IMG/VR virus record: IMGVR_UViG_3300027749_000146
Location: 1 to 52,433 of that record
DNA: 52,433 nt
Strand: one strand, 5' to 3'
Origin: a virus
The position numbers were made by a program, and so were the translations under genes. The stretch's first letter is position 1. Each line of letters begins with the position of its first letter. The notes beneath the pieces are model-generated. The model ran no database searches. It was not told where the DNA came from and worked only from the letters and a program-made list of their open reading frames with translations. Positions 1-9,780 of this stretch are shown here, piece by piece.

Positions 1-620
1 CCGTTCCACTTGTTCCTGAAGAACCATCCGTACCACTTGTTCCTGAACTACCATCTGTACCACTTGTGCCTGAACTACCATCCGTACCACTAGTACCAGA
101 ACTACCATCCGTTCCACTTGTTCCTGAAGAACCATCCGTACCACTTGTTCCTGAACTACCATCTGTACCACTTGTGCCTGAACTGCCATCTGTTCCATTA
201 GATCCAGAAGTTCCTGAAGAGCCATCTGTTCCGCTAGTACCAGAACTACCATCCGTTCCACTTGTTCCTGAAGAACCATCCGTACCACTTGTTCCTGAAC
301 TACCATCTGTACCACTTGTGCCTGAACTACCATCCGTACCACTAGTACCAGAACTACCATCCGTTCCACTTGTTCCTGATGAACCATCCGTACCACTTGT
401 TCCTGAACTACCATCTGTACCACTTGTGCCTGAACTACCATCTGTTCCATTAGATCCAGAAGTTCCTGAAGAGCCATCTGTTCCACTTGTGCCGGAAGAA
501 CCATCTGTTCCGCTAGTACCAGAACTACCATCCGTTCCACTTGTTCCTGAACTACCATCTGTACCACTCGTACCTGAACTACCATCTGTTCCACTAGTAC
601 CTGATGACCCAGAACTTCCA
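1..620 (-). repeat. collagen-coding tandem repeat with a 252-base higher-order unit
   Basis: The DNA repeats every 9 bases (one Gly-X-X triplet) and every 18 to 36 bases. It also shows a larger period: the string beginning ccgttccacttg occurs at 1, 109, 253 and 361, so 1-252 and 253-504 are near-identical copies offset by exactly 252 bases (84 codons, 28 triplets). The second copy differs at a few places, for example gatgaacc in place of gaagaacc near 379. Because the period is a multiple of 9, unequal recombination would change stalk length without breaking the frame. Confidence 0.85.
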
Positions 621-1501
621 CTAGAACCTGCAGTTCCTCCAGTTATCGTCACCGTTATATTACCACCACCATCATCAGCAACCGATGCTCCGTTGAAGGT
701 TATTCCCGTAACACTCGTTACAGTTGTCGTTCCATCTCCAACGCTTAAAGGACTTCCTCCTCCTGAAGTAAAACCTGTTATGTTTACTGAACTACCATCA
801 CTATTATTTAATGTTAAAGTTTGAGTTCCACTACTATAGGTTCCTCCCGTTACAGTTCCCGTAAATCCTGTAATGGTTATTGTACCTCCAGTATTATTAT
901 ATAAATCTAATGTTGTAATTCCTGAATAATATGTTCCTCCCGTAATTTGAACATCAGTTCCCCAAAATATTCTCCAACGAGCATCATCTCTTGTTGTACC
1001 ACTAACACCCTCAATAGTAGATCCTGTCCATGCATCCATAAACGCTTGTCCCGCAGCGCTGTTATTTGCTATTTGATATCCAGTTCCCGCTTGAGGTATA
1101 ATATCACCAGCGGCATCTGCCGCATCCCATAAAATTGTATAGTCAGGTATTGTATATTGATAAACAGTATCTGTTTCTTGTACATATGCCTGCATACCCA
1201 CTCTTCTTCTACCTGAAGAAATCCCATCATTTTTAAGATTTACGAAGTTAAGAACTGGTGGATAATCATATCCACCACAATAAAAACTAATAGGAATAAC
1301 GTTTCCTGAGTAAAACACATCCCCTCCTCCGTCATAAACGTCTTGTGGTATCACCCAATTTAAGTCAGCAAGGTTCCACACTTCCATGTATCCTCCAATA
1401 CTATTTACACTAAAAAGTACACCCTGATCATTTTCTCTTTCTACCGAAAAAGGTCCCGCGATTATTGTACCTGATGTAGGATTTACATATTTAAAACTCA
1501 T
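1..1501 (-). CDS. collagen-like tail fibre/adhesin, C-terminus cut by window edge
   Basis: The frame opens at ATG 1501 (MSFKYVNPTSG) and stays open to base 2, giving 500 visible codons; the C-terminus lies outside the window. Residues 1 to about 290 form a non-repetitive head rich in Gly, Thr and Asn, with beta-type phrases such as GGTYYSGITTLDLYNNTGG. From about residue 290 the protein is an uninterrupted run of Gly-X-X triplets (GTS, GTD, GSS, GSN), which is a collagen-like stalk. Such stalks are common in phage tail fibres, where they trimerise and project a receptor-binding tip; the tip would be in the unseen part. It is the last visible gene of the fibre module and follows the Thr-Pro-rich gene by 31 bases. 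The start is set by the first in-frame ATG after the neighbour, with an A-rich AAGAAAA stretch just ahead. The fibre role is inferred; the collagen-like composition is read directly. Confidence 0.8.
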   Translation of the reverse strand, partial: MSFKYVNPTSGTIIAGPFSVERENDQGVLFSVNSIGGYMEVWNLADLNWVIPQDVYDGGGDVFYSGNVIPISFYCGGYDYPPVLNFVNLKNDGISSGRRRVGMQAYVQETDTVYQYTIPDYTILWDAADAAGDIIPQAGTGYQIANNSAAGQAFMDAWTGSTIEGVSGTTRDDARWRIFWGTDVQITGGTYYSGITTLDLYNNTGGTITITGFTGTVTGGTYSSGTQTLTLNNSDGSSVNITGFTSGGGSPLSVGDGTTTVTSVTGITFNGASVADDGGGNITVTITGGTAGSSGSSGSSGTSGTDGSSGTSGTDGSSGTSGTDGSSGTSGTDGSSGTSGTDGSSGTSGSNGTDGSSGTSGTDGSSGTSGTDGSSGTSGTDGSSGTSGTDGSSGTSGTDGSSGTSGTDGSSGTSGTDGSSGTSGTDGSSGTSGSNGTDGSSGTSGTDGSSGTSGTDGSSGTSGTDGSSGTSGTDGSSGTSGTDGSSGTSGTDGSSGTSGT

Positions 1502-1532
1502 TTTTTCTTAATTATTACGTATTTTTTATTCA

Positions 1533-3299
1533 TCATACTAATGTTCCTCCTTGGAAATAATTTGGTAATAACCCTGTGGACAATCTAAAATCAGTACTTG
1601 CATATGAAGTATACATTTTATATGTTCCCGCCGGTATATTTGTACTTCCAGAATAATTTATTATTAAACTATTATATCCTGTATTCATTGTTCTTGGAAG
1701 CATTCCTCCAGATGATACACCATTTTTAACGGTCGAGTATTTTTGACCATTTGTTGAACCTATTGATGCAAATACTGTAACCCAATTGCCTGTTGTTGCA
1801 GTAAATGCCCCTGAAGGTATTTGAACTGTTTGGAAGGTATAGGCAATAATCGGATTACCCCATACATCATTTCCTCCAGATGTTGTAGATACTGGTGACT
1901 GAATAATTGCGGGTTCATCCCCACTCGCAAGATTTCCTGTCCATCCCGGATAAGCCAAATACGCATTCATTTGTGCGTCAAATGTTGCCTGAACTAACGA
2001 AGGACCCGTACCTGAATTCCATCCTTTCCAAGTACTACCTTGAGATGTCATCCAACTATTTAAATTAGCTCTAGGAATCGCACTATTTGTATCAATAAAC
2101 AAATAATCCATTAATCCAGGTTGTGTTGGAGTTGGTGTTGGTGTTGTAGTATTGGTTGGAGTTTGTGTTGGTGTTTCAGTATTGGTTGGTGTAATCGTAT
2201 TTGTAGGTGTTTGAGTATTGGTAGGAGTATTCGTTGGTGTTTCAGTATTGGTAGGAGTATTGGTTGGAGTTTCAGTATTCGTCGGCGTCATAGTATTAGT
2301 CGGCGTCATAGTATTCGTCGGCGTCATAGTATTAGTCGGAGTTGCAGTATTTGTTGGAGTATTTGTCGGAGTTTCAGTATTTGTAGGTGTTTGAGTATTG
2401 GTAGGTGTATTAGTTGGTGTTTCAGTATTTGTCGGTGTTGTAGTATTGGTTGGTGTTGTAGTATTGGTTGGTGTAATAGTATTTGTTGGTGTTTGAGTAT
2501 TGGTAGGAGTGTTAGTTGGAGTTTCAGTATTAGTTGGAGTAACGGTTTGAGTTGGAGTTTCAGTATTGGTTGGCGTTGGTGTAGATGTAGGAGTATCAGT
2601 AATTGTTGGCGTAGGTGTTTGAGTAGGTGTATCAGTTATTGTTGGAGTAGGAGTCTGAGTCGGTGTATCAGTAATTGTTGGTGTAGGAGTCTGAGTTGGC
2701 GTTTCAGTATTAGTAGGTGTTTGGGTTGGTGTCTCAGTATTAGTAGGAGTATTGGTTGGAGTCTGTGTAGGCGTTTCAGTATTGGTAGGAGTCATTGTTG
2801 GAGTTAATCCCATTGTTACCGTTGGCGTAGGTGTTTGAGTCGGAGTTCCAGTATTAGTAGGAGTATTAGTCGGAGTTTCGGTATTGGTAGGTGTATTAGT
2901 ATTTGTTGGAGTTTGTGTATTGGTAGGAGTCTGTGTATTAGTAGGAGTATTGGTAGGAGTCTGTGTTGGCGTTTCAGTATTAGTAGGTGTATTAGTTGGA
3001 GTCGCAGTATTAGTTGGAGTTTGTGTTGGAGTTGTAATTGCAGGAGTACCACTAGGTGTCGGAGTTGGTGTTGGAGTTGTACATTCTAAATTAATAACAA
3101 CGCCATAAAGCATTTCATTTCTTGTCTGAGCAGAATAATAAATTACGCTATTAACATAAACATTAAAAGGGCCTAAAGCATTAGAATTTGACGCTAATCT
3201 AACAATATATGATGTGCAACCAGTTACAGTTTCCTGCTGTTCAATAGTTGCGGAACAACCAGGTGCATTATTTGTGACAAGAATAGTATATGTGGACAT
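1533..3299 (-). CDS. Thr-Pro repeat tail fibre/adhesin-like protein
   Basis: This 588-residue protein has three parts. Residues 1 to about 74 form a small domain ([11 protein letters not shown] start, with a GPFNVYVNS phrase) ending in ECT. About 320 residues (roughly 75-393) are a low-complexity Thr-Pro-Asn-Thr linker of units such as [12 protein letters not shown]. The C-terminal ~195 residues are a globular, Gly/Ser/Thr-rich domain beginning [13 protein letters not shown] chose ATG 3299, not the in-frame ATG at 3326, because the upstream nine codons look like leader sequence and contain the TATTTATA element. A domain, stiff linker and terminal domain is the usual build of a fibre or adhesin, and the gene lies between other fibre genes. 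I recognise no family for the C-terminal domain. The linker could be O-glycosylated, but that is speculation. Confidence 0.75.
   Translation of the reverse strand: MSTYTILVTNNAPGCSATIEQQETVTGCTSYIVRLASNSNALGPFNVYVNSVIYYSAQTRNEMLYGVVINLECTTPTPTPTPSGTPAITTPTQTPTNTATPTNTPTNTETPTQTPTNTPTNTQTPTNTQTPTNTNTPTNTETPTNTPTNTGTPTQTPTPTVTMGLTPTMTPTNTETPTQTPTNTPTNTETPTQTPTNTETPTQTPTPTITDTPTQTPTPTITDTPTQTPTPTITDTPTSTPTPTNTETPTQTVTPTNTETPTNTPTNTQTPTNTITPTNTTTPTNTTTPTNTETPTNTPTNTQTPTNTETPTNTPTNTATPTNTMTPTNTMTPTNTMTPTNTETPTNTPTNTETPTNTPTNTQTPTNTITPTNTETPTQTPTNTTTPTPTPTQPGLMDYLFIDTNSAIPRANLNSWMTSQGSTWKGWNSGTGPSLVQATFDAQMNAYLAYPGWTGNLASGDEPAIIQSPVSTTSGGNDVWGNPIIAYTFQTVQIPSGAFTATTGNWVTVFASIGSTNGQKYSTVKNGVSSGGMLPRTMNTGYNSLIINYSGSTNIPAGTYKMYTSYASTDFRLSTGLLPNYFQGGTLV
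2108..3078 (-). repeat. tandem repeat encoding Thr-Pro-Asn-Thr linker
   Basis: A long array of short units of about 12 bases, in combinations of 12 to 36 bases, encodes TPTNT, TPTQT and ETPTNTP on the minus strand. The units are similar but not identical, and the reading frame is preserved throughout. The array leaves long open but meaningless frames on the plus strand. Confidence 0.85.
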
Positions 3300-3310
3300 C
3301 CGCAGTTTTT

Positions 3311-3318
3311 TATAAATA
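3311..3318 (-). promoter_or_regulatory. TATTTATA element, candidate late promoter
   Basis: The coding strand reads TATTTATA 11 bases ahead of ATG 3299. The same element precedes many other gene starts in this window at similar spacing, so it is a candidate phage promoter or leader element. Its function is inferred from recurrence only. Confidence 0.4.
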
Positions 3319-3428
3319 AATACCACAGTTATTCCATTTCAAAAAGAACAAAAAGATTTTTTTGATTATTATAAGGAACTAATCAATTAATAATTCCGTA
3401 TTTTTATTTAAATGTGGATTTGTTGAAG

Positions 3429-3737
3429 TTAGGATTGTTGATTAATCGTGATATTAACCACGCATGACGCCAATTCAATAGTTATTTGGAAGGTACATCC
3501 AAAAGTACATTGTAGCACTTTAAATGTCTGACAACCATTATCATCAATTAAAGTTAATAAAATTTCAGGTGCCGTTTCAAATATCGCAGGTATTGTAGTA
3601 TTATACTCAACAACAGGAGGTACTGTAGGTCCTGAAATAGTCCCAAGAAATGTTATATTATTCCCATAAATGTCCGACATATAAACATTTATTGGAAAAG
3701 TTCCCCCTGATATTTCTGTAATTCTTACTTGGTTCAT
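3429..3737 (-). CDS. small fibre-module protein of unknown function
   Basis: This 102-residue protein starts at ATG 3737 (MNQVRITEISGG), whose ATGA overlaps the stop of the SprB-repeat gene by 4 bases, indicating translational coupling. An ATG three codons upstream is in frame but less well placed. The phrase FPINVYMSDIYGNN and the C-terminal DDNGCQTFKVLQC pattern look like a beta-sandwich. They resemble the N-terminal domain of the next gene (GPFNVYVNS...ECT), so the two may share an attachment domain. No named family is recognised. Position suggests a virion adaptor or small fibre component. Confidence 0.7.
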   Translation of the reverse strand: MNQVRITEISGGTFPINVYMSDIYGNNITFLGTISGPTVPPVVEYNTTIPAIFETAPEILLTLIDDNGCQTFKVLQCTFGCTFQITIELASCVVNITINQQS

Positions 3738-5872
3738 GATAAACACGTTATGTCATAATTTATTATCAAGTCAATAACCATCTGTTGTCCATCTAATGAT
3801 ATATTAGCCGGATCAGTACTTATCGTTATCTGATTACTTAATGGATCAACGATAACATTTCCTACGCCAGGAACTGCCAATAATAAAGTTTTAATTGTAT
3901 CGTACCATAAATTATCTGATGGTGCCTGAACTAATGATGTCGAGGTAAAGAAGGTATCACTTGTCGTCCATCCAGACGGTGTTACAGAGACTTGTGCAAC
4001 AAAATCAGCACTAACCAAGCTACAACTCGTATTACCTGTAGTTAGGTCATAAAACCCTTCATTTAACATCTGTAGTAATCCATTCTTTGTTGGCGATTCA
4101 AGTTGGAATATTTCTTCCCCCATAACATAAGTTTGATATGACACATAATTACTATTACAATTAATAGTAGTACTTCGACTTAACACACAACTAGTACTAT
4201 CAATAATACTTAAACTATATGTTCCCGCAGTTAAACCCGTTAATTGTATTTGTTGTGGATTTCCAGGCACATTAGATGACCAGTTAAATGTATAAGGAGC
4301 AGTACCCGAATTTATAAATGCGGTTATTGATCCATCACTTCCTCCACCACATGATGTACTATATAATGAGAAATTTAAAGGCTGGCTATAAGGAACAAAA
4401 ACATTAGAACTTTGAGAACATCCTGTAGCGTCAGTCACAACAACATTATGTGTTCCACCCGCAATATTTGTGAAAGTTACTCCAGTTAAATTAGTATCAA
4501 TAATATTATTTAATCCATCAACAGAGTAATCTAACGGTAAAGTATATCCTGTTGTAGTTTGAACTACAATAGTACCATTTTTCTGATTACATGAAGTTGT
4601 AGTACCTGTTAAAGCAATTGTAAACTTATTCTCTGTAACTAAAGTAATTTCTTGTATTGTAGAACATCCTGAATTATCTGAAACGGCAACAGTATAAGTT
4701 CCCGAATCAAGACCTGTGAAAATGTGTGTTGTCTGCGAATTAGTCACATTTACCTGATTTGAGTTTGGATAAATTAAGGTATATGTATAAGGAACAGTTC
4801 CACCAACAACTGACACCGATATTTGCCCATCAACACTCGAACAAGTCGAATTTTGTCCTTGCATACTAACGGAAGTAATACCCTGAGGAGCAACTAAACT
4901 TGTTCCAACTTGTAATTGACATAATCCCGCATCGGTAACAACAAAATTATATTGTCCCGCAGATAATCCTGACACTGTGAAAGTTGTTGAGTACGAAACT
5001 AAAACATTTCCTGAAGACGCCGAATAATAATAAGGAGCAGTTCCACCTGTAATCGTTAGACTTAAAACCCCATCAGACGCAAAACAAGTAGGTGGTGTCG
5101 CAGTAAATAATCCAAACCCAATTGGTGACACATCCACCACAGTTGCCGTTTGAGATTTCATACACCCATAATAATCAGTGACAGTAACACTATAAACGCC
5201 AGCCGTTAATCCTGTTATAGCACTTGTTGTCTGTCCATTACTCCAAAAATAAGTATAGGGAGAGGTTCCTGTTGCTCCAGTAACCACAACCTTACCAATA
5301 GGTGTTCCCCCACAACTTGAATTTGGTACCGTCCATAACCCAAAATCAAAATCTTGAGAGTTTTCAATAATAAAACTTTGGCTTTGCCCTGTACATCCCC
5401 CATAATCTCTACCATCCAAATAGTAAGTCCCACCGCTTAAGTCGGCAAAAACAATTGTTCCATTGTTTGTTGTTGCAGATTTAACAAAAATATTATCAGT
5501 AGTATAAAGATAATAAGTTGTTGATGAATTCATTGATGTAGATGAACCAGTTACAGATCCATTATCTAACCCACAGGTAGTACTTTGAACACTATTAACC
5601 GAAATACAAACTCCATTAGATACCGGAATATTAATATAAAATTCACTATTAATCGGTAATGTAGAATCATTCACCCTAACACCATAAACATTACTGTATA
5701 ATCCCGTTTTTAATGTAGGCTCATCAACGACAACATCATCAGGTGGTAAATATGGACTTATCCATTCAGCAGTGTATGGAGGCGTTCCACCATATAAATA
5801 AAGCGAAATTATTCCAGACCCTGTATTTGTACAATCACCTGTTACTGATATATTATAATTAAATGCCGACAT
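3734..5872 (-). CDS. SprB-type repeat tail adhesin
   Basis: This 712-residue protein consists of about seven degenerate copies of a 70 to 90 residue unit. Each unit has a cysteine near its start, a D/NGS/T stretch, GGTxPYTY, a GLxAGTYxVxVTD phrase and a final GC. The clearest copies are near residues 190-250 (PYTYFWSNGQTT, AGVYSVTVTD) and in the last repeat before residue 590 (CGGGSDGSITAF, AGTYSLSIID). This is the SprB-repeat pattern, known from gliding-motility adhesins of Bacteroidota. The last ~130 residues are non-repetitive and may be a tip or attachment domain. The start ATG shares one base with the stop of the gp7-like gene (TAATG). Likely role: host-recognition fibre on the baseplate. 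The repeat assignment is strong; the adhesin role is inferred from repeats and position. Confidence 0.8.
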   Translation of the reverse strand: MSAFNYNISVTGDCTNTGSGIISLYLYGGTPPYTAEWISPYLPPDDVVVDEPTLKTGLYSNVYGVRVNDSTLPINSEFYINIPVSNGVCISVNSVQSTTCGLDNGSVTGSSTSMNSSTTYYLYTTDNIFVKSATTNNGTIVFADLSGGTYYLDGRDYGGCTGQSQSFIIENSQDFDFGLWTVPNSSCGGTPIGKVVVTGATGTSPYTYFWSNGQTTSAITGLTAGVYSVTVTDYYGCMKSQTATVVDVSPIGFGLFTATPPTCFASDGVLSLTITGGTAPYYYSASSGNVLVSYSTTFTVSGLSAGQYNFVVTDAGLCQLQVGTSLVAPQGITSVSMQGQNSTCSSVDGQISVSVVGGTVPYTYTLIYPNSNQVNVTNSQTTHIFTGLDSGTYTVAVSDNSGCSTIQEITLVTENKFTIALTGTTTSCNQKNGTIVVQTTTGYTLPLDYSVDGLNNIIDTNLTGVTFTNIAGGTHNVVVTDATGCSQSSNVFVPYSQPLNFSLYSTSCGGGSDGSITAFINSGTAPYTFNWSSNVPGNPQQIQLTGLTAGTYSLSIIDSTSCVLSRSTTINCNSNYVSYQTYVMGEEIFQLESPTKNGLLQMLNEGFYDLTTGNTSCSLVSADFVAQVSVTPSGWTTSDTFFTSTSLVQAPSDNLWYDTIKTLLLAVPGVGNVIVDPLSNQITISTDPANISLDGQQMVIDLIINYDITCLS

Positions 5873-8859
5873 TAACTATTATTACAATTTATGCTTATGT
5901 TTATCCCCACATTCAATGAAAGTGATTTATTAATATCTCTTTCAGTACATGTTAAGTTAGTAATTGTAAGGATATTACCATTCAAGAAATAAGTATACCC
6001 ATAATCATATATTTCTGGTAGATATTCTATAACAGCATTTCTCCATGTTCGATTAGTAGGTACATCAGTATAACCATATCCACTATAGAAAGTTTGTTGA
6101 ATTAAAATCTCATTATCAATTCTTAAGTCCACAAACCAACTAGTCTGTACAGAACTTTTCACACAATCATTTAATGTTAGACCACTTTCCGCCAACATTA
6201 AATTAACTCTATTAGTAAGAATTGCATTAAAATTACTTACATCAATATCACCATTTAACCACGGATAGATATTAAACTCAGTATATTCAGTACTACAGTT
6301 ATAATCAAAAATATTTGAAATAATATAACACGGATCAATTGGTACTGGTATAAATTGACATCCTCTCTGTCTTCTATAAACAAACTTTTGTTTTTGGAAT
6401 ATTGAGTTCTCCATCCTAACACCTGTATTCCAAATAGTCGTTGCCGGAACCATTTGTTCAACAAGTTTCATCCAATATGGACCGATACCATCAACATAAT
6501 CAATTAATTTTTGATAGGTATATTTGTTATTTGGAATTCCAACTGTTTGTTCCGATTCAATATATTTCCAAAAAATAGATTGTAATGTTGGATATCCTCC
6601 AGTTTTACCATCAGTAATATATTGTCTATTTCTAACATTAATCATATTTTGCCAGAAAGTTTGAGAAAATTCAAAGAAAGTCTTTTTCTTTGGATTAGGC
6701 TTAATGAATGTCCAATCAACACCTCCAGGTACTGGATATCCAACTGTTAGTCCTGATTCAGGAATTGGATAGTCATATGTTCTTGATTCATCCCAAACAT
6801 CATAAAGTAGTCCTTGTGACGGATTTAGAAAAATATCCACCTCTTTTGAGTTAATAACCAAATTCTCATTATCAACATAATAATAAGCATTATAATCTCC
6901 CTCTACAGATACTCGTATTCTATTATCTTCTTGTAACCAAGATTTATTATTATCAACAGTTTGACTTAACTTAAACCCTTCATTCATATATGGGAAATCC
7001 CTAAACCTATCAAGATATAATTGTCCATAAGTAAAAGGTTGCAATTGAGTCTGAATATTATAATTCTGTCCTGTATAAACTTGTCCAGTTATTACCACTT
7101 GATCAGGACTTCTATGTGAAGGTGTTGATTCATACCATCCCGCTCCCAATTGGAAGAAATATGTTTCTGTATTAACAGGAGCTTTAGGATATCCCAAAGC
7201 GTCCATTGGATAATCGGCAAGTAGTATATTGGCGTTGGTATAAGTATTTGTGGAAGTAAATGCAGTATAAACTTGTCCCTTTATCTTATATGTTGATCCA
7301 GGCAGATAAGATGGAGTATGCTCAACATAAGTACCACCTGAAATAGTCGCCCATTGAGTATAGAATTGATCCAAGTTAATTCGTTGATCCGCAAGATAAA
7401 TGTATTCATTAAATTCTACCAATGAATCTGGCGCTCCAATCAACCTCATCATAAATTCAATAGATCTTCTTGTACCTTTAGATTTGAAAAGATACGATGC
7501 GTTCAATATCAAACTTCTATAAAAAGAATAGTTTAATTCTGTAGGTGTCATCGCCCTTGCATATCCAGGATATGTCGGTGTTGATGTATTTCCAAACACA
7601 GAACTTAAAAAATCATCATTTGTTATTGGAGAAAAATTTGATGACCACCCTAATGTTTGGGCTAAATTAACCAAAAGTTCTGATGGTATGTCATTTGACG
7701 GATTATAATTTACCGAATTCATGTATGCCAACCCATCTATAAATTGTTTTATCTCATCAAAGCTTCTTCCATAAATTTGAAATATCTTTTCAACTTTCTG
7801 TCCTAAGGTATCAAACTCTTTTAACGAATCTGTAACTAAAAATCGAGAAATTAAATTGGTCTTAAATGAATCCAAATTTATTGCGAGTTCTTCTAACCTA
7901 GTAAGATAATCGTCAAATAAATAAGAACTAATATCCAAGTTCCACGCCCCATTCTTAGGCCAAGTAACCTGTTGATAGTCAGTATAAAATTGTCCCGTCT
8001 CATTTTGTTGTGGTACTTGAAATATTGCGGTATATGGTGGACGAATTAATCTGTTGGTTAAGAATTTTTCAACCTCATCAAAAGTTTCTGCGAAAACCCT
8101 ATCCACAACAAAATCATTTGGTCTTATTTGGAATTGTTCATTTGTTGTTGTGGCAGTTACACCAAAAGGTGCACCAGAAACATAAAATGAAATATACCCA
8201 CTACTTAGTGTATCTGATGGTTGAAAAGAAACAACCTTATAAATGTTATCATTAATACTAACACAATAACTTAAAAAGGTATTATATAAATTTCTATATG
8301 GAGAAACCGTAATTTCTCGTAAATTCAAATTTGTCGCAGCACTTACAGAATAATCAATATCAAACGGATTGTTAATTCTATCAACATTTACCTTAAAATA
8401 AGTTTCATCTGATTGTTGGTCATATACAATATCATAAGCAGTATTTGCCGTCAGATATTCAAAGTTTGAGAACATGATATCTAACGATGCCGGGAAATAA
8501 TTAATAATATTGGTTACTGAAACACTAAATCTTTTACTCAAAGACCCATACATTGAAAAATTTAAAACTTCAGAAACATCATAATTAGGATAAACCCTAA
8601 ATTGAGTCGCCTGAATTCTTCTACTTTCCGTTAGATCTTGAATATTTAAAGAATCCAAACTAATTGGATCTGAGAATGCACCGACATTAAATGTCCTATC
8701 CACCTTTTCAGTAACAGATGTTGTAAATTCAAAATTACCTTGCGTTAACCCTCCTCCTTGAACTGTTTGTAACCCTACAATATTATCAGAAAAAGTTGCA
8801 GCGCCACTTCCAGGTCTAGGTGGATAGTAATATTTAGTCGTGTTTTGTGTTACCGCCAT
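5872..8859 (-). CDS. large baseplate wedge protein, T4 gp7 / P2 gpI-like
   Basis: This protein has 995 residues, close to the size of T4 gp7 (just over 1000). A central phrase near residue 455, FKSKGTRRSIEFMMRLIGAP, matches the style of the tail-protein-I module (gpI/gp7), which links wedge to fibre attachment sites. The N-terminal third is beta-rich and the middle is helical (DSLKEFDTLGQKVEKIF). It starts with a TAATG junction from the preceding 302-residue gene and ends with a TAATG junction to the SprB-repeat gene. Placement just upstream of the fibres agrees with a peripheral wedge role. The gp7 assignment rests on size, motif and position, not on alignment. Confidence 0.6.
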   Translation of the reverse strand: MAVTQNTTKYYYPPRPGSGAATFSDNIVGLQTVQGGGLTQGNFEFTTSVTEKVDRTFNVGAFSDPISLDSLNIQDLTESRRIQATQFRVYPNYDVSEVLNFSMYGSLSKRFSVSVTNIINYFPASLDIMFSNFEYLTANTAYDIVYDQQSDETYFKVNVDRINNPFDIDYSVSAATNLNLREITVSPYRNLYNTFLSYCVSINDNIYKVVSFQPSDTLSSGYISFYVSGAPFGVTATTTNEQFQIRPNDFVVDRVFAETFDEVEKFLTNRLIRPPYTAIFQVPQQNETGQFYTDYQQVTWPKNGAWNLDISSYLFDDYLTRLEELAINLDSFKTNLISRFLVTDSLKEFDTLGQKVEKIFQIYGRSFDEIKQFIDGLAYMNSVNYNPSNDIPSELLVNLAQTLGWSSNFSPITNDDFLSSVFGNTSTPTYPGYARAMTPTELNYSFYRSLILNASYLFKSKGTRRSIEFMMRLIGAPDSLVEFNEYIYLADQRINLDQFYTQWATISGGTYVEHTPSYLPGSTYKIKGQVYTAFTSTNTYTNANILLADYPMDALGYPKAPVNTETYFFQLGAGWYESTPSHRSPDQVVITGQVYTGQNYNIQTQLQPFTYGQLYLDRFRDFPYMNEGFKLSQTVDNNKSWLQEDNRIRVSVEGDYNAYYYVDNENLVINSKEVDIFLNPSQGLLYDVWDESRTYDYPIPESGLTVGYPVPGGVDWTFIKPNPKKKTFFEFSQTFWQNMINVRNRQYITDGKTGGYPTLQSIFWKYIESEQTVGIPNNKYTYQKLIDYVDGIGPYWMKLVEQMVPATTIWNTGVRMENSIFQKQKFVYRRQRGCQFIPVPIDPCYIISNIFDYNCSTEYTEFNIYPWLNGDIDVSNFNAILTNRVNLMLAESGLTLNDCVKSSVQTSWFVDLRIDNEILIQQTFYSGYGYTDVPTNRTWRNAVIEYLPEIYDYGYTYFLNGNILTITNLTCTERDINKSLSLNVGINISINCNNS

Positions 8860-9767
8860 TAGCTACTTATGTTTGTAAAGTTTTTACTAAAATCAATATT
8901 ATTACCTCTACTTTGTCTAACCTCATATAACAATGCGTTATATTGGTCTCTAATTTCATATAAGTTATATTGTCTGTAAATGTTGTTGTTCGCGTCATAG
9001 ATGGTATAAATTCCATCATCAATAGATTTGGTCTGATTACCATAAAGAGCAATTGCCAAGGATGAAACATCGTATTCAACCATTTCAATATCCAAGGTTA
9101 TTGGATTAAAGAAAGTATTTGTTATTATAATATCTTGATTGGGCTGTCCAATATATGGAGTAGCATTAGGATTATTCGTTGGTGACGATGATGGTGAGAG
9201 AGTTAAGAAAATTAAATTCGAATCACCTGTAACATATCTATATCTTATCGCCTTTTGTGTTGTGTTAACCTCGTTTGTAACAACTGGCTCACAAAAGAAA
9301 CAAGATGTAACAACTCTAAAGAAGTTAGGTATCTTAGATCCATCAGGATTCAAATATTCAATTCTAAATCCTACCAATCCTTGTGACACAAATTTATTCT
9401 GAAATTGTGTTGGAACATTTGTGATATCAATCACAATTCCTTTAACATTAGGTAATGCACTGAGCACTCCACAATCCGTAATCACAGTTCTAATTTGTGC
9501 TGGTCTTAAATATAAAGTATAAAATCCCAATGCATTAAATTGACTTGCAGGTAATGTTAAATTATATAATCCTCCTAATACCTCAACACCCGCATTTCCT
9601 CCTGTTTGAGAATTAGCAAAATAAGGTCTTAATAAAGTTTGTGCGTCCAATGTTGTAAGGACAAATTGATCCGTAACATCCCTGGTGGGAGTATAATTCA
9701 TAATGATGTCGACATCCGCAGGACTTACGTCTGAAGGTCTTATAGTTCCATAACTAGCAATCGCCAT
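8859..9767 (-). CDS. unassigned baseplate-module protein
   Basis: This 302-residue protein (MAIASYGTIRPSDVSP start) is mixed alpha/beta, with a CFFC cysteine pair near residue 157 and a charged C-terminus (YEIRDQYNALLYEVRQSRG). I recognise no family. It is the first gene of a TAATG-coupled set with the gp7-like and SprB-repeat genes, and a TATTTATA element lies 13 bases ahead of its ATG. In T4 this neighbourhood holds wedge and fibre-connector genes (gp7, gp8, gp9), so a connector role is possible but unproven. Confidence 0.7.
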   Translation of the reverse strand: MAIASYGTIRPSDVSPADVDIIMNYTPTRDVTDQFVLTTLDAQTLLRPYFANSQTGGNAGVEVLGGLYNLTLPASQFNALGFYTLYLRPAQIRTVITDCGVLSALPNVKGIVIDITNVPTQFQNKFVSQGLVGFRIEYLNPDGSKIPNFFRVVTSCFFCEPVVTNEVNTTQKAIRYRYVTGDSNLIFLTLSPSSSPTNNPNATPYIGQPNQDIIITNTFFNPITLDIEMVEYDVSSLAIALYGNQTKSIDDGIYTIYDANNNIYRQYNLYEIRDQYNALLYEVRQSRGNNIDFSKNFTNISS

Positions 9768-9780
9768 TTTTCTTTTATTT

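Noticed and set aside
66-824. Long plus-strand frame of Pro/Val/Leu/Ser repeats
   Set aside because: It is the antisense reading of the collagen-like repeats; Gly-X-X coding on the minus strand is continuous into a normal N-terminal domain, and no plus-strand gene is needed.
1-3080. CRISPR-like array from the direct repeats
   Set aside because: The repeats are in-frame coding units of 9 to 36 bases with no unique spacers of constant length.
2121-3108. Plus-strand Ser/Ile/Cys/Trp- and Val/Gly-rich frames
   Set aside because: They are shadows of the Thr-Pro repeat array and have no start context or protein-like composition.
3375-3397. Possible terminator after the 102-residue gene
   Set aside because: The GGAA...TTCC arms are short and A/T-rich with mismatches and no adjacent T run, so the support is too weak.
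5793-5800. TATAAATA inside the SprB-repeat gene as a promoter
   Set aside because: It is the same 8-mer as the intergenic elements but lies within coding sequence with no gene start nearby, and such matches are expected by chance in AT-rich DNA. It is a caution for the motif finding.
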